DNA of 64,000 nucleotides from positions 5,580,001-5,644,000 of the forward strand of contig NZ_AP022617.1 of assembly GCF_010731575.1 (NCBI RefSeq), read 5' to 3'. Under the pieces are notes generated by a model that was not told where the DNA came from, ran no database searches, and saw nothing but the letters and a program-made list of their open reading frames with translations. Shown here piece after piece: positions 39,433 through 47,038 of this stretch (positions are counted from its first letter, which is position 1; every line of letters begins with the position of its first letter). Source of the stretch: Mycolicibacterium monacense. Its GTDB lineage: Bacteria > Actinomycetota > Actinomycetes > Mycobacteriales > Mycobacteriaceae. Both the position numbers and the translations under genes were made by a program.

Positions 39433-39669
39433 TTGTCCGCGCACTGCCAGGTCACCGGCCGCTCGCCCGGTTTCGGAAATCGGGTGTCGCATTCACACCG
39501 TCGGACGCGACGGCGATGGCGTCCGAACATCCAGACCAAGACCTATTACGTGCCGTCCGAAGGCCGTCGGGTCACGCTGCGGGTCAGCGCCAAGGGCATC
39601 AAGGTCATCGATCGCGACGGCATCGACGCCGTCCTTGCGCGCATCCGCCGACAGGGTGGGAAAATCTGA
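39433..39669 (+). CDS. rpmB2: Zinc-independent ribosomal protein bL28 paralogue
   Basis: 78 residues, [29 protein letters not shown]..., nearly identical in layout to mycobacterial RpmB2 and complete to the C-terminal RRQGGKI. Under zinc limitation it replaces the zinc-binding L28. The TTG start is supported by homology and by GGGAG 8 nt upstream. It is the first gene after the Zur box; the rpmG1 ATG overlaps its stop. Confidence 0.93.
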   Translation: MSAHCQVTGRSPGFGNRVSHSHRRTRRRWRPNIQTKTYYVPSEGRRVTLRVSAKGIKVIDRDGIDAVLARIRRQGGKI

Positions 39670-39833
39670 TGGCGCGCAACGAGATCCGTCCGATTGTCAA
39701 GCTCAGGTCGACGGCGGGAACGGGATACACGTATGTCACCCGTAAGAACCGGCGCAACGACCCGGACCGTCTGATGCTCAAGAAGTACGACCCGGTGGTG
39801 CGCCGCCACGTCGACTTCCGGGAGGAACGCTGA
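39669..39833 (+). CDS. rpmG1: Zinc-independent ribosomal protein bL33 paralogue
   Basis: 54 residues, [34 protein letters not shown]..., lacking the paired Cys of zinc-binding L33, as expected for the C-minus form. Its length is normal. It is too short for a 60-residue cut-off in isolation but clearly real. It overlaps rpmB2 (TGATG). Its own stop TGA is followed directly by the decayed rpsN2. Confidence 0.93.
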   Translation: MARNEIRPIVKLRSTAGTGYTYVTRKNRRNDPDRLMLKKYDPVVRRHVDFREER

Positions 39834-39928
39834 CGGCGACCAAAGCGAAGATCGCCCGCAACGAGCACCGCCGAGGCCTGGTGGCGCACCGCGGTGAGCT
39901 GCCCGGTGTGCGGAAAGCGAGTTGGTGA
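39833..39928 (+). pseudogene. rpsN2: Remnant of rpsN2 (zinc-independent uS14) with lost start and internal deletion
   Basis: The frame after rpmG1 reads [21 protein letters not shown] and then ELPGVRKASW before TGA. The first part is the N-terminus of S14 type 2, and ELPGVRKASW is its exact C-terminus. The ~100-residue protein is reduced to 31 residues, so about 70 codons between them are gone while the frame is kept. The expected initiator ATG overlapping the rpmG1 stop (TGATGGCG in homologues) reads ACG. The zinc-binding S14 must be encoded elsewhere. It is therefore very unlikely to give functional S14. Confidence 0.8.
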
Positions 39929-39932
39929 GCCG

Positions 39933-40046
39933 ATGGCGAGGAAGAAGGCGCCGAAACGGTCTGTGCCGCAGAAAGAACCGGCGCGTCAGAAGAGTGATCC
40001 GCTGACGGCGTACAACGTCACGGAGATCGGCGGGCGGCGTCAGTAG
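39933..40046 (+). pseudogene. Probable truncated rpsR2 (bS18 paralogue)
   Basis: A 37-codon frame, MARKKAPKRSVPQKEPARQK then SDPLTAYNVTEIGGRRQ and TAG. Its position (after rpsN2 in the zinc-free operon) and N-terminus resemble the start of S18 type 2, where VTEI would be followed by DYKD and the RNA-binding domain. That domain (~50 residues) is absent; the frame stops inside the 3' end of the convergent MFS gene. An alternative is a lineage-specific small protein. ATG 39933 lies 4 nt after the rpsN2 remnant. Confidence 0.5.
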
Positions 40047-41278
40047 GCTTCGGCGGCAGCGGCTCTGGCGCTACGCATACCCGCGACGGCCGCACCCACG
40101 CAGGCAGTGGCCACCGCGACGGCGAACCACGGGAACACCACCACGAGTTCCCAGGTGGTCGCCGCCCACCCGGCGAGCAGCGTCGGGACCGCCATCGCCG
40201 TGTACGCCGCCAGGTAGAACGCCGACATGGTCTCACCGCGCCTGCCGGCGGGGACCACGTCGGACAGGTGGCGCAACGAGCCGCCGAACCCGAGCCCGAA
40301 TGTCGCACCGAGCAGCGCTGCCGCCACGAACACCAGCGGCCACTGATGGCTCAGCAGCACCGGGATCGTGAGCAGCAGTGAGAGCGCCATGCCGATGTCG
40401 CCGACGATCGCGGCGCGACGGGCCGGCACCCGCGTTGATGCAAGTTGGGCGAGCGCGGCGGCGAACGCCGTGGTGCCGACGACCGCGCCGCCGAAGACCA
40501 GGTTGTCGATATGCGTCTGCCGCGCCGCCAGCGACGGGTAGAGCGACAGCAACACGCCCAGCACCGACCAGGACGCCATGGCGCCCAGCGCGGAGAACCA
40601 GAAGTCACCTCTGATCTCCTGTGGCACCGCGGGTTTTGCGACGCGGATGCGGCCTCGCGTGCGTGCGATATGTGGTTCGCGCAGTGCCAGGAGACCGGCG
40701 CCGACGATGAGGCACAGCACCGCGACAACGGCGTAGGGCGTGCGCAGCGGATGCGGTGCGTACTGAGCCAGCAACGCCGATCCGAGGATTGCGACGGTCA
40801 TCCCGATGTTGAAGCTCACGCCGCTGAGTTGCCCGGAGCGCACCCCGTGGTGGGGTCGCAGGTCGAGCAGTGCGGCGGCCCCGGCGACGACGATCGAGCC
40901 GACGGCGGCGCCGTGGATGGCCCGTGCGAGCAGCAGCAGGGCCATGTTGTCGGCGACGAGGAACACCCCGAGTCCGATCACCAGCGCCGCGAGGGCGGCG
41001 ATCAGCACCGGCTTGCGGCCGACCACGTCGGAGATCCGGCCGGACACCAGCACCGCGCCGAGTGCGGCGATCGCGTACACCGCGAAAATGATCGTGGTGG
41101 CCAGCGGGGACAGATGCCAGTTCGCCTCGTACATGCCGTAGAGCGGCGCGGGTAGGCCGGAGACGCCGAGCGCGACCCCGCTCAGGACGAGCAGCAATGG
41201 GTAGGCCCAGCGCTGAGTATCGTCGCCGGTCGAACGGTCGAACGCCACCATCGCGTACCTTCGCAGTTTGACGGACAT
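40040..41278 (-). CDS. MFS transporter
   Basis: 412 residues with 12 predicted TM segments. The loop 2-3 signature is GRISDVVGRKPVLI (the usual G-x-x-(S/A)-D-x-x-G-R-(R/K)). It resembles drug/H+ antiporter-type MFS proteins, but the substrate is unknown. It is divergent from an ArsR-type regulator with an operator-like palindrome between them, so it is probably the regulated target. The 3' end overlaps the rpsR2-like remnant by 7 bp, consistent with a deletion that joined the two loci. Confidence 0.85.
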   Translation of the reverse strand: MSVKLRRYAMVAFDRSTGDDTQRWAYPLLLVLSGVALGVSGLPAPLYGMYEANWHLSPLATTIIFAVYAIAALGAVLVSGRISDVVGRKPVLIAALAALVIGLGVFLVADNMALLLLARAIHGAAVGSIVVAGAAALLDLRPHHGVRSGQLSGVSFNIGMTVAILGSALLAQYAPHPLRTPYAVVAVLCLIVGAGLLALREPHIARTRGRIRVAKPAVPQEIRGDFWFSALGAMASWSVLGVLLSLYPSLAARQTHIDNLVFGGAVVGTTAFAAALAQLASTRVPARRAAIVGDIGMALSLLLTIPVLLSHQWPLVFVAAALLGATFGLGFGGSLRHLSDVVPAGRRGETMSAFYLAAYTAMAVPTLLAGWAATTWELVVVFPWFAVAVATACVGAAVAGMRSARAAAAEAY

Positions 41279-41302
41279 CGAACCTCATCGAGAGTACGCT
41301 CG

Positions 41303-41320
41303 GTTCGACGATCATCAAAC
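41303..41320. promoter_or_regulatory. Operator-like palindrome between MFS and ArsR genes
   Basis: GTTCGACGATCATCAAAC is an 18-bp imperfect palindrome (14 of 18 positions symmetric, centre GATC) in the 64-bp divergent gap. It is a natural candidate binding site for the adjacent ArsR-type repressor. Confidence 0.6.
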
Positions 41321-41342
41321 TTGCGTGGTGAAGGACACTCTC

Positions 41343-41666
41343 ATGACGGAAGGCATGACGACCGCCGTTCCCGTGGGGTCGGTTCAGCAGGTGTTGGCGG
41401 CACTCCAGGATCCGGTTCGCCTCGAGATCGTCCGGCGGCTGCACAACGCGGGCGCGCCTCTGCAGTGCGGTGCGCTCTACGACGGCATCAACAAGTCGAC
41501 GGCCACCCATCATTTCCGGATCCTGCGCGAGGCCGGAGTGACCGAGCGGTTGGTGATCGACGGTCTGATCCATCAGCGGCTGCGGCGCGACGAGGTGGAC
41601 GCCGCCATCCCGGGACTGCTCGACAGTGTCGTGCGGGGCGCGAACAGACAGGCCGGCGTCAGCTGA
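41343..41666 (+). CDS. ArsR-family winged-helix regulator
   Basis: 107 residues: QQVLAALQDPVRLEIVRRLHNAGAPLQCGALYDGINKSTATHHFRILREAGVTERLVIDGLIHQRLRRDEVDAAIPG is a complete winged helix-turn-helix. There is one Cys (LQCGAL) and no ELCVCDL metal motif, so it is probably not a classical metal sensor. It probably represses the divergent MFS gene through the GATC-centred palindrome. ATG 41343 was chosen; ATG 41355 is also possible. The last 8 bp overlap convergent pxpA. Confidence 0.85.
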   Translation: MTEGMTTAVPVGSVQQVLAALQDPVRLEIVRRLHNAGAPLQCGALYDGINKSTATHHFRILREAGVTERLVIDGLIHQRLRRDEVDAAIPGLLDSVVRGANRQAGVS

Positions 41667-42423
41667 ACGGAGCGAGGGTGACGCCCTCGGCGGTCAGCCG
41701 GTCGCGCACGGCCGCGGCGATGTGTACCGCACCAGGCGAATCCCCGTGCACGCAAATCGATTTCACCGCAATCTCGACCGTCGAGCCGTCGATCGCGGTG
41801 ACGCGGCCGGCCGTCACCATCGAGATGACGCGGTCGGCGACCTCGTCGAGGTCGTGGATCACCGCACCCGGCTCACGCCGCGAGACGAGCTGTCCGTCGG
41901 GTTGGTAGGCCCGGTCGGCGAACGCCTCGGTCACCGTCTGCAGCCCCAATTCGCGCGCCTCGTCCAAGAACGCCGAACCCGGCAGCCCCAGCACCAGCAG
42001 GCCGGGGTCCACCGCATGCACTGCGGTGGCGACCGCGCGCGCCTGATCGCGGTGGGTGACGATCGCGTTGTACAGGGCGCCATGGGGTTTGACATAGGAG
42101 ACGGTGGTGCCCGCGGCGGTCGCCAACGCCGAGAGCGCCCCGATCTGGTACATCACGTCGGCGGCCAACTCCTCGGCGGCCGCGTCGATGAAACGCCTGC
42201 CGAAGCCCTCGAGGTCGCGGTAGCTGACCTGGGCGCCGATGCGCACGCCGCGGGCGGCGGCCGCCCGGCACACGCGGACCAGCCTCGCCGGGTCGCCGGC
42301 GTGGAAGCCGCAGGCCACGTTGGCCGAGGTGACGATGTCCAGCATCGCGTCGTCGTCGCCGAGCGTCCACACCCCGTATCCCTCGCCGAGGTCGGCGTTG
42401 AGGTCGACGGACGAGGCGGACAC
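41659..42423 (-). CDS. pxpA: 5-oxoprolinase subunit A (LamB/YcsF family)
   Basis: 254 residues with VDLNADLGEGYGVW, SANVACGFHAGDP, YVKPHGALYN and SICVHGD, the hallmark motifs of PxpA. PxpA works with PxpB and PxpC to open 5-oxoproline to glutamate. No pxpB or pxpC is adjacent here. It lies 5 bp downstream of the zinc ABC ATPase on the same strand, so it may be co-transcribed from the Zur promoter. GTG start 42423. Confidence 0.9.
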   Translation of the reverse strand: MSASSVDLNADLGEGYGVWTLGDDDAMLDIVTSANVACGFHAGDPARLVRVCRAAAARGVRIGAQVSYRDLEGFGRRFIDAAAEELAADVMYQIGALSALATAAGTTVSYVKPHGALYNAIVTHRDQARAVATAVHAVDPGLLVLGLPGSAFLDEARELGLQTVTEAFADRAYQPDGQLVSRREPGAVIHDLDEVADRVISMVTAGRVTAIDGSTVEIAVKSICVHGDSPGAVHIAAAVRDRLTAEGVTLAPFS

Positions 42424-42428
42424 GACTG

Positions 42429-43088
42429 TCAGCCTAGTGGGCCGAGGTCGATGCGGTGATCGGCCGCGCGGACGACCTCGGGATCGTGCGTGGCGGTGAC
42501 CACTGTCGTCCCGTCGGCGGTCAACCGGCGCAGGTGGCCGATCACGAGGGCGCCGGTCGTGGCGTCCAATCCGGTGGTCGGCTCGTCGAGCAGCAGCAGC
42601 GTTGCCTGCTGGGCGAACACCTGGGCCAGCAGCACGCGCTGGCGTTGTCCCCCCGACAGTTCACCCACGCTGCGGTGCCGCAGCGCGGTCAGGCCGAACT
42701 CGTCGAGCCATCGGTCGACCACGGCGTGATCGGCGCGCGTCGGGCGCCGTAGCAGGCCGAGGCGCCGCCACCGGCCCATCATCACCGCCTCCGCGGCAGT
42801 GATGGGGAAGGAGTCGACGAGGTGGCTGCGCTGTACGGCGAGCGCCACATCCGCGGTGCCCGTGGCGACAACGCCGCCGGCCGGCCGCAGGACGCCGGCG
42901 AGCAGCCCCAACAGCGTCGACTTACCCGACCCGTTCGACCCGGTGACCGCGGTCAGGGCGCCGCGCGTGATGGACAGGTTCAGGCCCTGGAAGACGTCGG
43001 CGGCGGGGTAACCGAAGTCGACCCCGCTCACCGCGATCGGTGCGTCGGTACTCGTCGGTGGTAGCGATTTGTTGAAAATGATTTTCAT
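42429..43088 (-). CDS. Zinc/manganese-type ABC transporter ATPase (AztA/ZnuC-like)
   Basis: 219 residues with Walker A GSNGSGKST, the ABC signature ELSGGQRQRVLLAQ, Walker B TLLLLDEPT and the His switch ATHDPEVV. It is most similar to ATPases of zinc ABC importers. Its ATG (43088-43086) is inside the Zur box itself, giving MKIIFNKS, so Zur binding would cover the start codon. The frame continues upstream without homology. Its usual partner permease is the defective gene on the other strand. Confidence 0.85.
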   Translation of the reverse strand: MKIIFNKSLPPTSTDAPIAVSGVDFGYPAADVFQGLNLSITRGALTAVTGSNGSGKSTLLGLLAGVLRPAGGVVATGTADVALAVQRSHLVDSFPITAAEAVMMGRWRRLGLLRRPTRADHAVVDRWLDEFGLTALRHRSVGELSGGQRQRVLLAQVFAQQATLLLLDEPTTGLDATTGALVIGHLRRLTADGTTVVTATHDPEVVRAADHRIDLGPLG

Positions 43089-43090
43089 TA
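43073..43090. promoter_or_regulatory. Zur box between the ABC ATPase and the permease
   Basis: TGAAAATGATTTTCATTA: its first 15 bases form a near-perfect palindrome with only the central base unpaired. It is the best Zur-type match in the window. It overlaps the ATPase start codon on the minus strand and the region where the permease start should be on the plus strand. Confidence 0.88.
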
Positions 43091-43882
43091 CTGCTAGTAC
43101 TTTACGGCACGATCTCCTGGCTGACCGAACCGTTCGAGGCCGACGTCGTCGTCCGGGCCTTGGCGGCCGGAGTCGTCGCCGCCTGTCTGTGCGCACCCGT
43201 CGGTTGCTGGGTCGTGTTGCGCGGCAACGTGTTCCTCGGGGACGCGATGACGCACGGCATGCTGCCGGGCGTCGCGCTCTCGGCGCTGCTGGGGTTCGAC
43301 GTCCTCGTCGGCGGATTCGTCGCGGCGGTGGCGATGGCGGTCGGGGTGGCCGCGATCGGACGCTCCTCGAAGCTCTCCTCGGACACCAGCATCGGGCTCC
43401 TGCTGGTCGGCATGCTCGCACTCGGCGTCGTCATCGTCTCGCGGTCGCAGAGTTTCGCCGTCGACCTCACCGGGTTCCTGTTCGGTGACGTGCTCGCCGT
43501 CCAGACCGCCGACCTCGTCACGCTGGGCGTCGCGCTGATCGTCACCCTCTCGGCGGTGGTGGTCGGCCACCGCGCGTTCGTCGCCGTCACGTTCGATGCC
43601 CGAAAGGCCGCCACGCTCGGCCTCCGCCCGGACATCGCGGTTCCGACGCTGACCGTGCTGGTGGCGATCGCGATGGTCGCGTCGTTCCACGTCGTCGGCA
43701 CGCTGCTGGTGCTCGGCCTGCTCATCGCCCCGCCGGCCACGGCCCTGCTCTGGGTGCGGTCCATTCCGCGGGTGATGACGGTGTCGGCCGTGCTCGGTTC
43801 GCTCGCCGTGTATGTCGGCCTGCTGATCTCCTGGCATGCCGAACGGCCGGAGGGGCGACGATCGCCGGTGTCGCGGTGCTGA
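43091..43882 (+). pseudogene. AztB/ZnuB-like zinc ABC permease, no start codon and frameshifted 3' end
   Basis: The homologous frame begins near TISWLTEPFEADVVVRA, followed by WVVLRGNVFLGDAMTHGMLPGVA and several TM helices. Between the in-frame TGA at 43079-43081 and that block there is no ATG, GTG or TTG; the first is TTG 43160, which would cut off the conserved N-terminus. A non-standard CTG at 43091 is the only upstream option. At the 3' end the frame leaves homology after WHAERPEG. The continuation GATIAGVAVLMFFASTVARR lies in the -1 frame, implying one G missing in the run at 43852-43855. It is probably inactive unless sequencing errors are involved. Confidence 0.65.
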
Positions 43883-43899
43883 TGTTCTTCGCGTCGACG

Positions 43900-45099
43900 G
43901 TGGCCAGGCGGATCGTCGCGAAGTGGAAGCCGGCGGTCCGGTCGATGGGTTCGGTCGCCGCCTCGGTGTGTCTGGTCACCGCGTGCTCAGGCGGTGCGGC
44001 TCCGCCGGCCGCGCCGTCCGCCGAGGGCCCGGGCGACGAGGTCGTCGTCGAGGGCGCACGCGAACTCGACGGGCCGCTCACCCGGCTCGTCCTCGTCGAT
44101 CCGGGGTCGGGCGCCACCGCGGTCTACGACGCCGTGGACGAAACCGAAACGCCGATAGGCGAGTTCGGGCCGGTGGCAGCGGTCGGCGGTGACGGCCGCT
44201 TCGCATATCTGGCGACGGGCGACCGCACGACGATCGTGGACGCCGGTGCATGGACCTTCGACCACGGCGACCACTACCACTACTTCGCCACCGATCCCGC
44301 GGTCGTCGGGACCCTCGACGGGGCGGTGGCTTCGGTGAGTGCGAACAACTCGGCCGCGGCCATCGAGACCACCGGCGGTGCCGTCGACGTACTCGACCGG
44401 GACCGCCTCGGCGAAGGGGCGATCGACGCGGCGGCAGTCACGGTCGACGGTGACGTCACCGCGGCGGCCCCGCTCGGCGGCCGCGCCGTCACGGTCGACA
44501 GCGCCGGCCGGGTGCGCGCCGCCGACGACGGCGCACCCGTCGACGTCGACGCCGAATGCCCCGGGGCGACATGGGCGATGGCCACCAGGCGCGCGGCGGT
44601 GTTCGGTTGTGCGAGCGGAGCGCTGCGGCTGACCGACGGTGGGGCGACACCGACCGCGACGGCCATCCCGTTCCCACCGGATGCGCCCACGCCCCGGCCG
44701 GCCGCCATGAGCCACCGCGATCGCGCCGACGTGTTCGCCGGGATCGCCGCCGGGCAGGTGTGGGTGCTCGACAGCAGACAGCAGAAGTGGGTGCTGATCC
44801 CGGCGCCCGACGCGGTGGCCACCAACACCGCAGGCGACGGCACGGTCCTCGTACTGCACCGAGACGGCACGCTGGCCGCCCTCGACGTCGCGACCGGCAC
44901 CGAGACCGCGCGCATCCCGTTACTCGACAACGTCAGCACCCACGGCCCGACCCCGGTCATCGAGATCGACTCCGACCGCGCGTACGTCAACAACGCCGCC
45001 GAACGCGAGCTCTACGAGATCGACTACGCCGACGGCCTGCGCATCGCCCGGACACTGCGCACACAGGTGTCACCGGGTCTGATGGTGACCGAACGCTGA
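43900..45099 (+). CDS. AztD-like zinc metallochaperone lipoprotein (copy 1)
   Basis: About 399 residues. The signal segment KPAVRSMGSVAASVCLVTAC has a lipobox VTAC. A beta-propeller-like body follows, with a histidine-rich zinc-type site FDHGDHYHYF and the AztD-type blocks ECPGATWAM and AAVFGCASGAL. AztD proteins hand zinc to the AztC binding protein. The start is uncertain: GTG 43876, GTG 43900 and ATG 43945 are in frame, and upstream residues are really the shifted permease C-terminus. AAGTGGAAG at 43921-43929 looks like a former TGA/GTG overlap with one extra G. Confidence 0.7.
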   Translation: MARRIVAKWKPAVRSMGSVAASVCLVTACSGGAAPPAAPSAEGPGDEVVVEGARELDGPLTRLVLVDPGSGATAVYDAVDETETPIGEFGPVAAVGGDGRFAYLATGDRTTIVDAGAWTFDHGDHYHYFATDPAVVGTLDGAVASVSANNSAAAIETTGGAVDVLDRDRLGEGAIDAAAVTVDGDVTAAAPLGGRAVTVDSAGRVRAADDGAPVDVDAECPGATWAMATRRAAVFGCASGALRLTDGGATPTATAIPFPPDAPTPRPAAMSHRDRADVFAGIAAGQVWVLDSRQQKWVLIPAPDAVATNTAGDGTVLVLHRDGTLAALDVATGTETARIPLLDNVSTHGPTPVIEIDSDRAYVNNAAERELYEIDYADGLRIARTLRTQVSPGLMVTER

Positions 45100-45829
45100 C
45101 CCGCACTCGTTCGCGCCCTCCGCGCAGGAGGCCGCCGCACTGTCGACCGCGAGCCTCATCGTCGCCAACGGCCTGGGCCTCGAGGAGGGGGTGGCCCGGC
45201 ACGTGCAGACCGCCGCCGACGCCGGTGTGCCGACGTTGACGCTCGGCGACCACCTCGATCCGATCCGCTACGCACAGGGCGACACCGCGGGCGCACCGGA
45301 TCCGCACTTCTGGATGGACCCGCAGCGGATGATCACCGCCGTCGACGTGATCGAGCAGGCCGTCAGCCGGGCGGTCGACGGGGTCGACGTGGCGGTGGTC
45401 GCGCGCAACGCCGAACGCTACCGCGCCGAACTGCGGGCGCTCGACGGGTCGATGTCGCTGAAGTTCAACGCGATCACCGAAGGCCGCAGGAAGCTGGTCA
45501 CCAATCACCACGTGCTGGGCTACCTCGCCGACCGGTTCGGCTTCCAGGTCATCGGCGCCATCGTGCCGAGCGGCACCACGCTCGCCGCGCCCAGCCCGTC
45601 TGACCTCCAGTCGTTGGCCGGCGCGATCCGTTCGGCCCGGGTGCCTGCGGTCTTCGTCGACTCGTCGCAGCCCGAGCGGCTGGCACACGTACTGGCCGAA
45701 CAGGCCGGGGTCCATGTGCGGATCGTGGCCCTCTACACCGAATCTCTCGGTCCACCCGGCACTTCGGGCGCGACGTACCTCGACATGATGCGCGCCAACG
45801 CCGACGCCATCGTCAACGGCCTGAGCTGA
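45089..45829 (+). pseudogene. AztC/ZnuA-type zinc-binding protein lacking its N-terminal part
   Basis: The frame opens after TGA (45086-45088) with PNADPHSFAPSAQEAAALSTASLIVANGLGLEEGV. It continues through APDPHFWMDPQRM, RKLVTNHHVLGYLADRFGF and FVDSSQPERL, covering the metal ligands of a cluster A-I binding protein. The signal peptide and the first ~70-90 residues are missing. The sequence before it is the 3' end of the AztD-like gene, so a deletion is likelier than a misread. The first standard start is GTG 45191, after the conserved DPHSF ligand. An exported functional protein is not expected. Confidence 0.7.
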
Positions 45830-45862
45830 ACGCCGGCCATGAAGAAGTTCGGAGGAAGCAGT

Positions 45863-47032
45863 ATGACAAATCCGCGGTGGATGTACCGGCTCGGCGCGAC
45901 GACGGCGACCGTCGCTGCACTGGCGGGGTGCTCGGACGGCGGTTCGCCCGCACCGGAGACGCAGGGTCAGGCGATCGGCGAGCCGCTGGTGGCCACCTAC
46001 GACGGCGGCCTCTACGTACTCGACGGTGACACCCTCGAGGTGGAACAGGACATTCCGCTCGACGGATTCCTGCGCGTGAACCCGGCGGGCGACGGCGCCC
46101 ACGTCCTCGTCACGACCGCCGATGGGTTCCGCGTCCTCGACGCCGCCCGCGGGCAGTTGACCGAAGGGACGTTTGCCGCCGCTGACCCGGGACACGTTGT
46201 GTCCCACGGCGAACGTACGGTGCTGTTCGCCGACGGCTCAGGTGAGATCACGGCGTTCGACCCGCACGAACTGGGCGACGGACTACCACCGGTCGAGAAG
46301 TCCGCGACGCCACGACCACACCACGGCGTGGCCGTGCTACTCGCCGACGGCACCCTGGTGCACAGCATCGGGGACTCGGACACCCGCACCGGTGCGGTGG
46401 CGCTCGACGGAGAGCGTGAGATCGCGCGCAGCGCGGACTGCCCCGGCATCCACGGTGAGGCGGTCGTGGCGGATGAGACCGTGGTGTTCGGCTGCGAGAA
46501 CGGCGCGCTGGAGTACGCGAACGGCGCATTCACGAAGATCGCGGGTCCGACCCCGTACGGCCGGATCGGCACGGTCAAGGGACGCGCGGATTCACCTGTC
46601 GCGCTCGGTGACATGAAGGTCGATCCGGATGCCGAGTTGGAACGGCCCGGACAGTTCGCGCTGATCGACACGTCCACCGATCAGCTGCGGTTGGTGAATC
46701 TGCCCCCCTCGGTGAGCTATTCGTTCCGCTCGCTGGCCCGCGGCCCGCAGGCCGAGGCGCTGATCCTCGGCACCGACGGGATGCTGCATGTGTTCGATCC
46801 GGTGACGGGCGAACCGGTCAAAGCCATCCGGGTCGCCGAACAGTGGACCGAACCCGACGACTGGCAGCAGCCCCGTCCGACGGTGTTCGCGCGGGAGGAT
46901 GCGGTGTACGTCACCGACCCGGCGACCAGGCAGATTCACCTGATCGACCTTCAGGCCGGCAGCGTCACGGCGTCGGCGACGCTCGAACAGGCGCCCAACG
47001 AGCTCAGTGGGGCCGTCGGCCACGACCACTGA
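45863..47032 (+). CDS. AztD-like zinc metallochaperone lipoprotein (copy 2)
   Basis: 389 residues. The signal peptide MTNPRWMYRLGATTATVAALAGC has lipobox LAGC. The propeller-like body has PRPHHGVAVLLADGT and DCPGIHGEAVVADETVVFGCENGAL, matching the AztD family more fully than copy 1. It ends in GHDH, a possible metal-binding tail. The ATG at 45863 has GGAGGA 6 nt upstream; an earlier in-frame ATG (45839) lacks this. It follows the aztC remnant and is convergent with bluB. Confidence 0.82.
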   Translation: MTNPRWMYRLGATTATVAALAGCSDGGSPAPETQGQAIGEPLVATYDGGLYVLDGDTLEVEQDIPLDGFLRVNPAGDGAHVLVTTADGFRVLDAARGQLTEGTFAAADPGHVVSHGERTVLFADGSGEITAFDPHELGDGLPPVEKSATPRPHHGVAVLLADGTLVHSIGDSDTRTGAVALDGEREIARSADCPGIHGEAVVADETVVFGCENGALEYANGAFTKIAGPTPYGRIGTVKGRADSPVALGDMKVDPDAELERPGQFALIDTSTDQLRLVNLPPSVSYSFRSLARGPQAEALILGTDGMLHVFDPVTGEPVKAIRVAEQWTEPDDWQQPRPTVFAREDAVYVTDPATRQIHLIDLQAGSVTASATLEQAPNELSGAVGHDH

Positions 47033-47038
47033 CGTCGT

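Noticed and set aside
43069..43488. ATG in the Zur box as the start of a plus-strand protein (MIFITASTL...)
   Set aside because: The frame becomes an Arg-rich shadow of the permease after a few codons; the homologous permease frame is different by one base.
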